A DNA stretch of 15,687 bases from the NCBI GenBank assembly GCA_003525905.1, contig DQIA01000119.1, positions 1 through 15,687 of the forward strand, given 5' to 3'. A program made the translations under genes and the position numbers. Position 1 is the first letter of the stretch. Each line of letters starts with the position of its first letter. The DNA comes from Clostridiales bacterium (GTDB lineage Bacteria; Bacillota; Clostridia; Oscillospirales; Oscillospiraceae). This document shows positions 6,289 to 14,370 of this stretch, one piece after another. Below the pieces are notes generated by a model that worked only from the letters and a program-made list of their open reading frames with translations, ran no database searches and was not told where the DNA came from.

Positions 6289-8181
6289 ATGAAACAACGC
6301 AAATCCGAAATCAACTGGAAGCTCGTCGTCCGCGTCGCATGCCTGATGCTGCTCGACGTCATGCTGCTGTATCTGGCATGCCTGCTGGCGCTGCTGTCGC
6401 GATTCGACCTCAGCATCCACACACTCATGCGCGACAGCGGCTTTTTGCCTGCACTGCATGCGGCTTTCCCGTGGATGGCGATCGGCATGATCACCCTGTT
6501 CATCCCACTGAAGCTCTACAGCAGCCTCTGGGAATTTGCCGGAGTGGAGGAGCTGCTGCACATTCTGTGTGCCTGCTTCCTGTTTGCCGCCGCGACGCTG
6601 CTGCTGATCCTGTTCGGCGTGCTCGACCTGCCGCGCAGCTTCCCGGTTCTGGCCGGGCTGTATCTGGTGGCGCTGCTCAGTGCATCACGCTTTTCCTATC
6701 GTCTCATCCGCACGATCCTGCACCGCTCCGGCAGCGAGAAGCGCAAGAAGCGCACAATGCTCATCGGTGCAGGCAGTGCCGGCATGCTCGTGCTGCGGGA
6801 ATTCCAGACGAGCGAAAATTCCCAGAACAACGTGGTGTGCGTCATCGACGACGACCGCGACAAGCTCGGCAAGTACATTCGCAACGTCAAGATCGCCGGA
6901 ACGCGGGACGACATTGTCGCACTGGCACAGTCCCGCCGCATCGAAGAGATCGTGCTTGCCATTCCGACGGCAGCCGTGCGCGAACGGCGAAATATTCTGC
7001 AGCTTTGCCAAAAGACAGGCTGCCGCCTGAAGATCCTGCCGGGCATTTATCAGCTGGCAAACGGCGAGGTCAACATCCAGAAGATCCGCAATGTGGACGT
7101 GCAGGACCTGCTCGGCCGCGACTGCGTGGAGGTCGACCTCTCCCAGATCGCGGGCTACCTGTCCGGCAAGACGATCCTCGTCACGGGCGGCGGCGGTTCC
7201 ATCGGCAGTGAGCTCTGCCGCCAGATCGCGCGTCATACGCCGAAGCGCCTTGTGCTGCTGGATATCTATGAAAACAACGCCTATGCCATCGAGCAGGAGC
7301 TGCACCGCACGCATCCGGAGCTGGACCTTGCCGTGTGCATCGGCTCCGTGCGCGACGAAATGCGGGTCAGCTCCCTGTTTGCGCAGTACCGGCCGGACAT
7401 CGTGTTCCACGCTGCGGCGCACAAGCATGTGCCGCTGATGGAGGGAAGCCCGAACGAAGCCATTAAAAATAACGTATTCGGAACGCTCCATGTGGCGCAG
7501 GCTGCGGACCGCTACGGCACGGAGACCTTCGTGCTCATCTCGACGGATAAGGCCGTGAACCCGACGAACGTCATGGGTGCGAGCAAGCGCGTCTGTGAGA
7601 TGATCGTGCAGACCATGGCGGAGCGCTCCAAAACGAAGTTCGTGGCCGTGCGCTTCGGCAATGTCCTCGGCAGCAACGGCAGCGTCATCCCGCTGTTCCG
7701 GCGGCAGATCGAGGAGGGCGGCCCCGTAACCGTGACGCACCCGGACATCATCCGCTATTTTATGACGATCCCTGAGGCGGTATCCCTCGTGCTGCAGGCG
7801 GGCGCTTATGCCGGCCGCGGCGAGATTTTCGTGCTGGATATGGGCGAGCCGGTCCGCATTGACGATCTGGCCCGCAACCTCATCCGTCTTTCCGGCTTTG
7901 AGCCGGACGTGGATATCGAGGTCCGCTATACCGGCCTGCGCCCCGGTGAGAAGCTCTATGAAGAGATGCTCATGCAGGAAGAGGGGCTTCGCTCCACGCC
8001 GAACCATCTGATCCATATCGGCCGTCCGCTGGACATCGACGTACCGGCCTTTGAACGGCAGCTCTCGGCGCTGGCAGCGGCCTGCCGGGAAAATTCACCC
8101 GCGATCCGGACGCTGCTGGCGCAGGTCGTGCCGACCTATCACCCGGAGGCAGGCGGAAGACCGGCCGCGAACGTGTCATAA
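6289..8181 (+). CDS. Membrane nucleotide-sugar 4,6-dehydratase (CapD/PglF/WbpM-like)
   Basis: A 630-residue polysaccharide biosynthesis protein. About four membrane helices lie in residues 11-135. A first Rossmann-like CoA-binding/FlaA1-type domain begins at MLIGAGSAG (157-165). The catalytic extended SDR domain has NAD-binding [13 protein letters not shown] at 296-308. The active-site segment reads [17 protein letters not shown]419-D420-K421, with Met429 and Lys433 in place of the classic Tyr-x3-Lys. This is the SMK-type centre known from WbpM and PglF, which convert UDP-GlcNAc to a 4-keto-6-deoxy sugar for glycans or protein glycosylation. Length fits the long membrane form. The start ATG follows a weak GAGAGAG box and the gene lies ten bases after the S26-like gene. 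The exact sugar made is inferred. Confidence 0.93.
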   Translation: MKQRKSEINWKLVVRVACLMLLDVMLLYLACLLALLSRFDLSIHTLMRDSGFLPALHAAFPWMAIGMITLFIPLKLYSSLWEFAGVEELLHILCACFLFAAATLLLILFGVLDLPRSFPVLAGLYLVALLSASRFSYRLIRTILHRSGSEKRKKRTMLIGAGSAGMLVLREFQTSENSQNNVVCVIDDDRDKLGKYIRNVKIAGTRDDIVALAQSRRIEEIVLAIPTAAVRERRNILQLCQKTGCRLKILPGIYQLANGEVNIQKIRNVDVQDLLGRDCVEVDLSQIAGYLSGKTILVTGGGGSIGSELCRQIARHTPKRLVLLDIYENNAYAIEQELHRTHPELDLAVCIGSVRDEMRVSSLFAQYRPDIVFHAAAHKHVPLMEGSPNEAIKNNVFGTLHVAQAADRYGTETFVLISTDKAVNPTNVMGASKRVCEMIVQTMAERSKTKFVAVRFGNVLGSNGSVIPLFRRQIEEGGPVTVTHPDIIRYFMTIPEAVSLVLQAGAYAGRGEIFVLDMGEPVRIDDLARNLIRLSGFEPDVDIEVRYTGLRPGEKLYEEMLMQEEGLRSTPNHLIHIGRPLDIDVPAFERQLSALAAACRENSPAIRTLLAQVVPTYHPEAGGRPAANVS

Positions 8182-8183
8182 GT

Positions 8184-8225
8184 GCCGGGGGAAACACAAC
8201 GGTACGAGCGCCGGGATACCCCGGC
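8184..8225 (+). promoter_or_regulatory. Leader with two mutually exclusive hairpins before rfbA
   Basis: In the 82-bp gap, CCCCGGC (8219-8225) can pair with GCCGGGG (8184-8190, 7 bp), while its last six bases can instead pair with GCCGGG (8210-8215, 6 bp, 4-nt loop). Only one stem can form at a time. There is no T-run after either, so this is not a terminator. It could tune translation or mRNA processing between the dehydratase and rfbA, but function is speculative. Confidence 0.35.
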
Positions 8226-8263
8226 TTGCATATCATATTCAACATCATAGGGAGGACATTCGG

Positions 8264-9127
8264 ATGAAAGGTATCATTCTCGCCGGCGGCAAGGGCAGCC
8301 GCCTGTACCCCATGACCCGCGCCGTTTCCAAACCCCTGATCCCGATCTATGACAAGCCGATGGTCTATTATCCGCTGAGCGTGCTGTTGATGGCAGGCAT
8401 CCGCGACATCATGCTCATCACGGCTCCGGCGGACTGCGAGTCCTACCGCCGCCTGCTGGGAGACGGCTCCCAGTTTGGCATCCATGTGGAATACGGCGTG
8501 CAGCCGGTCGCCCGCGGCATTGCGGACGCTTTCCTCATCGCCGAGGAATTCATCGGCGGCGCGCCGTGCTGCCTTGTGCTGGGCGACAACATGTTTCACG
8601 GCGCGCAGCTCGAGCAGCTGCTCCGTGCCGCCGCAGCCCGAACGGAGGGCGCGACGGTCTTCGGCTATCCCGTGAAGAATCCGAGTGCCTACGGCGTCGT
8701 GGAATTCGACGCACAGGGTCAGGTCCTCTCCATCGAGGAAAAGCCAGAAAAGCCCAAGTCCCGCTATGCCGTCCCCGGCCTGTATTTCTATGACGGCGAC
8801 GCGGCAAAGCTGGCGCACACCCTGCAGCCGTCCGCCCGCGGCGAGCTGGAGATCACAGCGCTCAACGAGCTGTATCTGCGGCAGGGGAGGCTCCATGTGG
8901 AGCTGATGACGCGCGGCATGGCATGGCTCGACACGGGGACGCCGGAGGGCATGCTCAACGCCGCGCAGTATGTGGAGGCCGTGCAGTCCCGGCAGGGACT
9001 TTATATTGCCTGTCCCGAGGAGATCGCCTGGGAGCAGGGATTCATTTCAGATGAGGAGGTCGCAGCACGGGGGCAGGAGCTCCGCATGACGGAGTATGGC
9101 CAGTATCTGCTGAGTCTCGTCAAGTAA
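8264..9127 (+). CDS. rfbA: Glucose-1-phosphate thymidylyltransferase
   Basis: A 287-residue sugar nucleotidyltransferase joining glucose-1-phosphate and dTTP to dTDP-glucose, the first step towards dTDP-rhamnose and related sugars. The N-terminal signature [14 protein letters not shown] (5-18) is followed by K23 and [18 protein letters not shown] holds the catalytic metal Asp108; EEKP at 158-161, VPGLYFYD and [10 protein letters not shown] (D223) complete the family pattern. The usual GGxGTRL has Ser for Thr, and the product-loop segment is [10 protein letters not shown] rather than the common PDGLAQAF, both minor variants. The length is normal. The ATG follows GGAGGA by seven bases; an open frame upstream to 8051 lies inside the previous gene and is ignored. 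rfbB, rfbC and rfbD are not in the window. Confidence 0.95.
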   Translation: MKGIILAGGKGSRLYPMTRAVSKPLIPIYDKPMVYYPLSVLLMAGIRDIMLITAPADCESYRRLLGDGSQFGIHVEYGVQPVARGIADAFLIAEEFIGGAPCCLVLGDNMFHGAQLEQLLRAAAARTEGATVFGYPVKNPSAYGVVEFDAQGQVLSIEEKPEKPKSRYAVPGLYFYDGDAAKLAHTLQPSARGELEITALNELYLRQGRLHVELMTRGMAWLDTGTPEGMLNAAQYVEAVQSRQGLYIACPEEIAWEQGFISDEEVAARGQELRMTEYGQYLLSLVK

Positions 9128-9136
9128 GGAAGCTTT

Positions 9137-10972
9137 ATGACAGAAAAGTTGGAACGCATTTTGCCCACCGTACAGAAGCCTGCGCGCTATGTGGGCGGGG
9201 AATATGGACAGACGATGAAGGACAAGCGCAGCGTTGAGCTGCGCGTTGCCTTCTGCTTTCCGGATACCTATGAGATCGGCATGTCTAATCTCGGCATGCG
9301 CATCCTCTATGCGGTCATGAACCGCATGGAGGGCGTGTGGTGTGAGCGCGTCTTTGCCCCGTGGGGTGATATGGAGGATGCCATGCGCGCAAACGGCCTG
9401 CCGCTGTATGCGCTTGAGAGCGGCGACCCGGTGTCGGAGTTCGACCTCATTGCCTTTACCATCGGCTATGAGATGAGCTACACGAACGTGCTCAATATGC
9501 TGCGCCTGTCCGGCGTGCCGCTGCATGCGGCCGACCGCACGGGACTGGAGCATATGGTCTTTGCGGGCGGCGCATGCGTGTATAACCCGGAGCCGTTGGC
9601 GGATTTCATCGATTTCTTCTCCGTCGGCGAGGGCGAGGAGAGCACGCCGGAAATTCTGGAGCTCTATCGCCGCGCCAAACGCGAGGGCTGGAGCAGATCG
9701 GAATTTCTCCGCGCCGTGGCGCAGATCGAGGGCGTGTATGTGCCGTCGCTGTACCGCCACGAGTGGAATGCCGACGGCACGCTGGCCTCGGTCACCCCGC
9801 TGGACGGCGCGCCTGCGCGCGTGACAAAGCGCATCGTGCAGGATCTGGACACCGCGCTCTATCCGACGGACGGCATCGTCCCGAATACGGAGATCGTCCA
9901 TGACCGCTCAAATCTCGAGGTCATGCGCGGCTGCATCCGCGGCTGCCGCTTCTGCCAGGCGGGCTATACCTACCGCCCGGTGCGGCCCCGCTCGCCCGAG
10001 ACGCTGCGCCGTCAGGCCATTGAGTCTCTGGAAAATTCCGGCTGCCATGAGATCACGCTTTCCAGCCTTTCAACTTCCGACTACCGCGGCCTGCCGGAGC
10101 TGGCAGATGCCATGCTCGATTACTGCGCGCCGCGCAAGATCAATCTCTCGCTGCCGTCGCTGCGCGCGGACAATTTTTCCCGCGATCTCATGCTGCGGCT
10201 GCAGCAGGTGCGCAAGAGCGGCCTGACGTTCGCGCCTGAGGCCGGGACGCAGCGTCTGCGCGACGCCATCAATAAGAATGTCACGGAGCAGGAGATCCTC
10301 GATACCTGCGCCATTGCCTTTGAGGGCGGCTGGAACAATGTGAAGCTCTACTTCATGCTCGGCCTGCCCACGGAGACGGACGAGGATGTGCTCGGCATCG
10401 CAAAGCTCGTCTATGAGATCCTGAAGACGTGGCGCGAGCACGCCAGCAACAAAAAGCGCGGCGTGCGCATCCATGTGGCAACGGCCTTCTTTGTTCCGAA
10501 GCCGTTCACGCCCTTCCAGTGGGAGAAGCAGATCACGCCGGAGGAATATCTCCGCCGGGCGCGCCTGCTCAAGGACAATATGCCGTCGAAGAGCATCGAG
10601 TATAACTGGCACGCTGCCGACCTGAGCCGCCTTGAGGCCGTTCTGGCCCGCGGCGACCGCCGCCTCGGCCCCGTGCTGGAGGAGGCCGTGTGCCGCGGCG
10701 CGCGGCTGGACGGCTGGGATGAGTATTTCTCCTATCAGACGTGGCTGGACGCATTCGCGGCCTGCGGCGTCGACCCGGATTTCTATACGACGCGCGGCTT
10801 CGGTCTGGACGAGCTTCTTCCGTGGGACACGATCTCCGACGGCGTGAGCACGGGCTGCCTGCTGCGCGAGCGCGAGCGTGCCTACCGCTCCGAAACGACA
10901 CCCGACTGCCGGACGGCCTGCAACGGCTGCGGCGCAAACTGCCTTCTGAAGGGAGGGCGCTGCGATGCATAG
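9137..10972 (+). CDS. Radical SAM protein, TIGR03960-like, partner of DUF2344 protein
   Basis: 611 residues. The N-terminal part (about 30-170; FCFPDTYEIGMSNLG, GGACVYNPEPLADF) resembles the cobalamin-binding-like region of this B12-dependent-type group. The radical SAM core starts with C266-x3-C270-x2-C273 (RGCIRGCRFCQAGY), which ligates a 4Fe-4S cluster for SAM cleavage. FAPEAGTQRLR and KLYFMLGLPTETDED are later barrel motifs. The C-terminal tail carries a second cysteine set, C591-x3-C595-x2-C598-x3-C602, probably another metal site. The ATG follows AAGGA at the rfbA stop (9-base gap). The stop overlaps the next start by eight bases (ATGCATAG), so the pair is coupled. The family's reaction is not known to me; an RNA- or cofactor-modifying role is a guess from the neighbouring genes. 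Confidence 0.92.
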   Translation: MTEKLERILPTVQKPARYVGGEYGQTMKDKRSVELRVAFCFPDTYEIGMSNLGMRILYAVMNRMEGVWCERVFAPWGDMEDAMRANGLPLYALESGDPVSEFDLIAFTIGYEMSYTNVLNMLRLSGVPLHAADRTGLEHMVFAGGACVYNPEPLADFIDFFSVGEGEESTPEILELYRRAKREGWSRSEFLRAVAQIEGVYVPSLYRHEWNADGTLASVTPLDGAPARVTKRIVQDLDTALYPTDGIVPNTEIVHDRSNLEVMRGCIRGCRFCQAGYTYRPVRPRSPETLRRQAIESLENSGCHEITLSSLSTSDYRGLPELADAMLDYCAPRKINLSLPSLRADNFSRDLMLRLQQVRKSGLTFAPEAGTQRLRDAINKNVTEQEILDTCAIAFEGGWNNVKLYFMLGLPTETDEDVLGIAKLVYEILKTWREHASNKKRGVRIHVATAFFVPKPFTPFQWEKQITPEEYLRRARLLKDNMPSKSIEYNWHAADLSRLEAVLARGDRRLGPVLEEAVCRGARLDGWDEYFSYQTWLDAFAACGVDPDFYTTRGFGLDELLPWDTISDGVSTGCLLRERERAYRSETTPDCRTACNGCGANCLLKGGRCDA

Positions 10973-11606
10973 GATCCGCTTTGAAAAAACAGGCCGCGCT
11001 GTCTGGATGTCGCATCTGGACCTGATGCGGCTCATGCAGCGCGCGTTCCGCCGGGCCGGTGTGGTGCTGCACCATTCGCAGGGCTTCACGCCGCATGCCT
11101 ATGTGTCCATGCTGCTGCCGCTGAGCGTCGGCATGGAGAGCGTGTGCGAGCTCATGGAATACGAGCTGGACGGCGAGCTTGCCGTCACGCCGGAAGCACT
11201 CAACGCCGTCCTGCCGGAGGGCGTGCGGGTGCTGGAGGTCTATGAAAGCACGCGCAAGGCCCGTGAGCTGCGCCGCCTGCGCGCGCTGCTCACGCTGGAA
11301 TATGACGGTGCCGTGCCGGAGCCTACCGCGATCACAACCCTGCTGGAACGGCCGGAGCTCGTGGTCGAAAAGCGCACGAAGCGCGGCATGGCTGAGACGG
11401 ACATCCGCCCCATGCTGCATGCCTATCATGTGGAGGCTGCGCCGGGCGCGCTGCTGCTGACGTGCGAGGTCAGCGCGCAGGAGCCGTCGCTCAACCCCAT
11501 GCTGCTTGCCGCCGCCATCGAGCGCTACCTGCCGGGGGCAAAGCCGGACTTTATCCGCTGCCGCAGGCTCGAAATGCTCGATGAGCAGGGCGAGGTATTC
11601 CGTTAA
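10965..11606 (+). CDS. Radical SAM-linked DUF2344 protein (TIGR03936-like)
   Basis: 213 residues of the protein that constantly accompanies the preceding radical SAM enzyme and in some bacteria is fused to it. The diagnostic N-terminus has [20 protein letters not shown], then [20 protein letters not shown] (about 27-46) and [18 protein letters not shown]. Its role is probably to bind or present the substrate, which is inference from the obligate pairing. No catalytic motif or membrane segment is visible. The start overlaps the upstream stop; queA begins 22 bases after its own stop, so the set looks like one transcript. Confidence 0.92.
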   Translation: MHRIRFEKTGRAVWMSHLDLMRLMQRAFRRAGVVLHHSQGFTPHAYVSMLLPLSVGMESVCELMEYELDGELAVTPEALNAVLPEGVRVLEVYESTRKARELRRLRALLTLEYDGAVPEPTAITTLLERPELVVEKRTKRGMAETDIRPMLHAYHVEAAPGALLLTCEVSAQEPSLNPMLLAAAIERYLPGAKPDFIRCRRLEMLDEQGEVFR

Positions 11607-11628
11607 TGCTTGGAAAGGGACGAATTTC

Positions 11629-12654
11629 TTGAAAACCAGTGACTTTTACTATGATCTGCCGCAGGAGCTCATCGCACAGACACCGCTGGAGCGGCGCGAC
11701 AGCTCCCGCCTGATGGTGCTCCACCGGGAGACCGGCGAGCTGGAGCACCGGCATTTTTATGATATCGTGGACTACCTGCAGCCGGGCGACTGCCTTGTGA
11801 TGAACGATTCGCGCGTGCTGCCCGCGCGCCTGCTCGGCCACCGCGTGCCGACGGGCGGAGCCGTGGAGCTGCTGCTTCTGCAGGACAAAGGCGGCGGCGT
11901 CTGGGAATGCCTTGCCAAGCCGGGCCGAAAGCTGCATCCCGGTGCGGAGCTCTCGTTCGGCGACGGCGCGCTCACCGCGACGGTCACGGCCGAGGAGGAG
12001 GGCGGCAACCGCCTGGTGCAGTTCCACTATGAGGGGATCTTCCTCGAGCTGCTCGAGCGCCTCGGCAAGATGCCGCTTCCGCCCTATATCCGCGAGGAGC
12101 TTGCCGACGGCGAGCGCTATCAGACGGTCTATTCCCGCGTCACCGGCTCCGCCGCCGCGCCGACGGCCGGACTGCACTTCACTAAGGAGCTGCTGCAGCG
12201 CATTGCGGACAAGGGCGTTTCGCTTGCCTATATCACGCTGCATGTGGGACTCGGAACATTCCGCCCCGTCAAGGCAGACGAGATCACGGAGCACCATATG
12301 CACAGCGAGTTCTGCATGCTCTCCGCCGAGACGGCCGAGGTGCTCAACCGCACGCGGCAGAACGGCGGCCGCATCATCTGCGTCGGCACGACATCCTGCC
12401 GGACGCTGGAATCGCTGGCCGAGCCGGACGGCACGTTCACGGAAAAGAGCGCCTGGACGGATATCTTCATCTATCCAGGCTATCAGTTCCGTGCGATGGA
12501 CGCGCTCATCACCAATTTCCATCTGCCGGAGAGCACGCTCATCATGCTGGTGTCCGCCTTTGCGGGCTATGATCACGTCATGCATGCCTATCACGAGGCA
12601 GTAAAGTCGCGTTACAGATTTTTCAGCTTTGGCGATGCCATGTTCATCGAGTAA
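11629..12654 (+). CDS. queA: S-adenosylmethionine:tRNA ribosyltransferase-isomerase
   Basis: A 341-residue enzyme that transfers and isomerises the ribosyl part of SAM onto preQ1 at tRNA position 34, making epoxyqueuosine. Family landmarks: [20 protein letters not shown] at the start, [14 protein letters not shown] (57-70), APTAGLHFT (167-175), [12 protein letters not shown] (194-205), [12 protein letters not shown] (241-252), and [22 protein letters not shown] near the end. The best start is TTG at 11629-11631 after a GGAAAGGGA box at 8 bases, which gives the normal family N-terminus. The frame is open back to 11506, but that stretch overlaps the previous gene. It is followed by tgt, the preceding step of the same pathway. 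Confidence 0.96.
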   Translation: MKTSDFYYDLPQELIAQTPLERRDSSRLMVLHRETGELEHRHFYDIVDYLQPGDCLVMNDSRVLPARLLGHRVPTGGAVELLLLQDKGGGVWECLAKPGRKLHPGAELSFGDGALTATVTAEEEGGNRLVQFHYEGIFLELLERLGKMPLPPYIREELADGERYQTVYSRVTGSAAAPTAGLHFTKELLQRIADKGVSLAYITLHVGLGTFRPVKADEITEHHMHSEFCMLSAETAEVLNRTRQNGGRIICVGTTSCRTLESLAEPDGTFTEKSAWTDIFIYPGYQFRAMDALITNFHLPESTLIMLVSAFAGYDHVMHAYHEAVKSRYRFFSFGDAMFIE

Positions 12655-12706
12655 TTTCACATAATTTCTATATTGTTAAATATAAGCATATGTGCAGGAG
12701 TATACC

Positions 12707-13837
12707 ATGTTTCAACTGTTAAAAACCGAAGGGAAGGCGCGGCGGGGCGTATTTACCTGCGCGCACGGCACGGTGCAGACGCCCGTGTTCATGAACGTCG
12801 GCACGCAGGGCGCCATCAAGGGCGCACTGAGCGCGGCGGATCTCAAGGCCATCGGCTGTCAGGTCGAGCTTTCCAACACCTACCATCTGCATCTGCGACC
12901 CGGTGACCGCCTCGTGCACGATCTGGGCGGCCTGCACCGTTTTATGACGTGGGACGGCCCGATCCTGACGGACTCCGGCGGATTTCAGGTGTTCTCACTG
13001 GCAAGCCTGCGCCGGATCAAGGAGGAGGGTGTGTATTTCGCCTCGCACATCGACGGCCACAAGATCTTCATGGGTCCGGAGGAGAGCATGCAGATCCAGT
13101 CGAACCTCGGCTCGGATATCTGCATGGCCTTTGACGAGTGCATCGAAAATCCCGCGCCCTATGACTATGTAGCCCGCTCCGTCGACCGCACCTATCGCTG
13201 GCTCGTCCGCTGCAAGGCGGAAAACGCCCGCCTGAACGCCCTGCCGGACACGGTGAACCCGCAGCAGATGCTCTGGGGCATCAATCAGGGCGGCACCTAT
13301 GCCGACCTGCGCATCCGCCACATGCAGCAGATCGCCGAGCTAGACCTGCCGGGCTATGCCATCGGCGGCCTTGCCGTCGGCGAGAGCACGCAGACGATGT
13401 ACGACATCATCGACGCCGTCGAGCCCTATATGCCGAAGGACAAAACGCGCTATCTCATGGGAGTCGGCACGCCGTCGAACATCATTGAGGGCGTCGCCCG
13501 CGGCGTAGACTTCTTCGACTGCGTCATGCCCGCGCGCAATGCGCGACACGCGAAGCTCTTCACCTGGGAGGGTGCCATCAATCTGAAGAACGCGAAATAC
13601 GAGCGCGACATGCAGCCCATCGACCCGGCCTGTGACTGCCCGGTCTGCCGCCGCTATTCCCGCGCGTACCTGCGCCATCTGTTCAAGGCAGAAGAAATGC
13701 TGGCCATGCGGCTTTCCGTCATGCACAATCTGTATTTTTACAACAAGCTGATGGAACGCATCCGTCAGGCTCTGGACGAAGGTCGATTTGAGGAATTCCG
13801 CCGGACATACTCCGAGCGGCTCGACCGCCGCATCTGA
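12707..13837 (+). CDS. tgt: tRNA-guanine transglycosylase
   Basis: A 376-residue enzyme exchanging guanine 34 of GUN-anticodon tRNAs (Asp, Asn, His, Tyr) for preQ1. Asp89 in LTDSGGFQVFS and the nucleophile Asp271 in FFDCVMPARNARHA are present. The zinc site is complete: C309, C311, C314 (ACDCPVC) and H340 (SVMHNL). The ATG at 12707 is preferred because AGGAG lies six bases upstream. A GTG at 12692 would add five residues but overlaps that ribosome binding site. The 52-bp AT-rich gap after queA may hold a weak promoter (TATAAG near 12681) without a good -35, so co-transcription with queA is likely. Confidence 0.97.
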   Translation: MFQLLKTEGKARRGVFTCAHGTVQTPVFMNVGTQGAIKGALSAADLKAIGCQVELSNTYHLHLRPGDRLVHDLGGLHRFMTWDGPILTDSGGFQVFSLASLRRIKEEGVYFASHIDGHKIFMGPEESMQIQSNLGSDICMAFDECIENPAPYDYVARSVDRTYRWLVRCKAENARLNALPDTVNPQQMLWGINQGGTYADLRIRHMQQIAELDLPGYAIGGLAVGESTQTMYDIIDAVEPYMPKDKTRYLMGVGTPSNIIEGVARGVDFFDCVMPARNARHAKLFTWEGAINLKNAKYERDMQPIDPACDCPVCRRYSRAYLRHLFKAEEMLAMRLSVMHNLYFYNKLMERIRQALDEGRFEEFRRTYSERLDRRI

Positions 13838-13858
13838 AAAAAATTCAAAATATTTTCC

Positions 13859-13887
13859 TTGCATTGAGAGCCGTGTGCCTGTATAAT
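13859..13887 (+). promoter_or_regulatory. Promoter of yajC
   Basis: TTGCAT (13859-13864), 17-bp spacer and a perfect TATAAT (13882-13887) lie 33 bp before the yajC start. yajC can therefore be transcribed independently of the queuosine genes. No terminator hairpin is visible between tgt and this promoter. Confidence 0.8.
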
Positions 13888-13919
13888 AAAAACAATGTGA
13901 AAAACTGGAGGAAAATCCT

Positions 13920-14291
13920 ATGGACTACAGCATGATCCTTATCCTTGTCGTTATGGTCGCGGTGTTCTACTTCATGATCATCCGCCCCGAGAAGAAGAAA
14001 AAGAAGGAAGAAGAGAACCTTCGCAATTCTCTGAAGGAAGGCGACAAGATCACGACCATCGGCGGCATCGTCGGTAAGATCGTCGACATCAAGGGCGACA
14101 ACATCGTCATCGAGACCAGCATGGACCGCGTCCGCATGGAGCTGGCCAAGTGGTCTGTTATGACGAATAACACCGCACAGGAGGCTGCGCAGAAGGCCCG
14201 TGCCGAGGCGCAGGCTGCCGCCAAGGAGAAGGCCGCCGCCAAGAAGGCCGAAAAGGAACGCAAAAAGAACGAGAAGAAGAACGGCCTGTAA
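13920..14291 (+). CDS. yajC: Preprotein translocase accessory subunit YajC
   Basis: 123 residues with one N-terminal membrane helix (about 4-21) followed at once by RPEKKKKKEEE, then a compact domain with GDKITTIGGIVGKIVDIKGDNIVIET (44-69) typical of YajC, which associates with SecDF-YidC. After about residue 84 comes a low-complexity Ala/Lys/Glu tail (AAQKARAEAQAAAKEKAAAKK) likely to be helical and basic. The start follows GGAGG by 8 bases. In many relatives secD and secF come next; here they do not. Confidence 0.95.
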   Translation: MDYSMILILVVMVAVFYFMIIRPEKKKKKEEENLRNSLKEGDKITTIGGIVGKIVDIKGDNIVIETSMDRVRMELAKWSVMTNNTAQEAAQKARAEAQAAAKEKAAAKKAEKERKKNEKKNGL

Positions 14292-14318
14292 ACGGCAATT
14301 CCGATCTCAGGATAAAAC

Positions 14319-14358
14319 GGACCTGCCGCAGCGCATGCAGCAGGTCCTTTCTATATTT
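14319..14358 (+). terminator. Hairpin terminator candidate between yajC and the hydrolase gene
   Basis: GGACCTGC (14319-14326) pairs with GCAGGTCC (14340-14347) around a 13-nt loop, and the stem is followed by TTTCTATATTT. It ends about 12 bases before the ribosome binding site of the next gene, so it may end or attenuate yajC transcription. No clear promoter follows it, so some read-through is expected. Confidence 0.6.
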
Positions 14359-14370
14359 GGGGGAAACCAA

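Noticed and set aside
6685..8016. 443-codon minus-strand open frame opposite the dehydratase
   Set aside because: It is a shadow of a well-conserved gene, with no recognisable motifs and no ribosome binding site in a sensible context.
8210..8225. GCCGGG/CCCGGC hairpin as a terminator
   Set aside because: No T-run follows, and a ribosome binding site for rfbA lies shortly after.
11551..12660. 369-codon minus-strand open frame opposite queA
   Set aside because: It mirrors queA codons; its composition is typical of antisense in GC-rich genomes.
12655..12706. A preQ1-type riboswitch or strong promoter before tgt
   Set aside because: The gap is only 52 bp, AT-rich, without a pseudoknot-like GC stem, and the only -10-like hexamer has a poorly spaced -35.
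14200..14370. Longer N-terminus for the hydrolase, overlapping yajC
   Set aside because: It would run out of frame through the yajC tail and through a hairpin; the ATG at 14371 has its own ribosome binding site.
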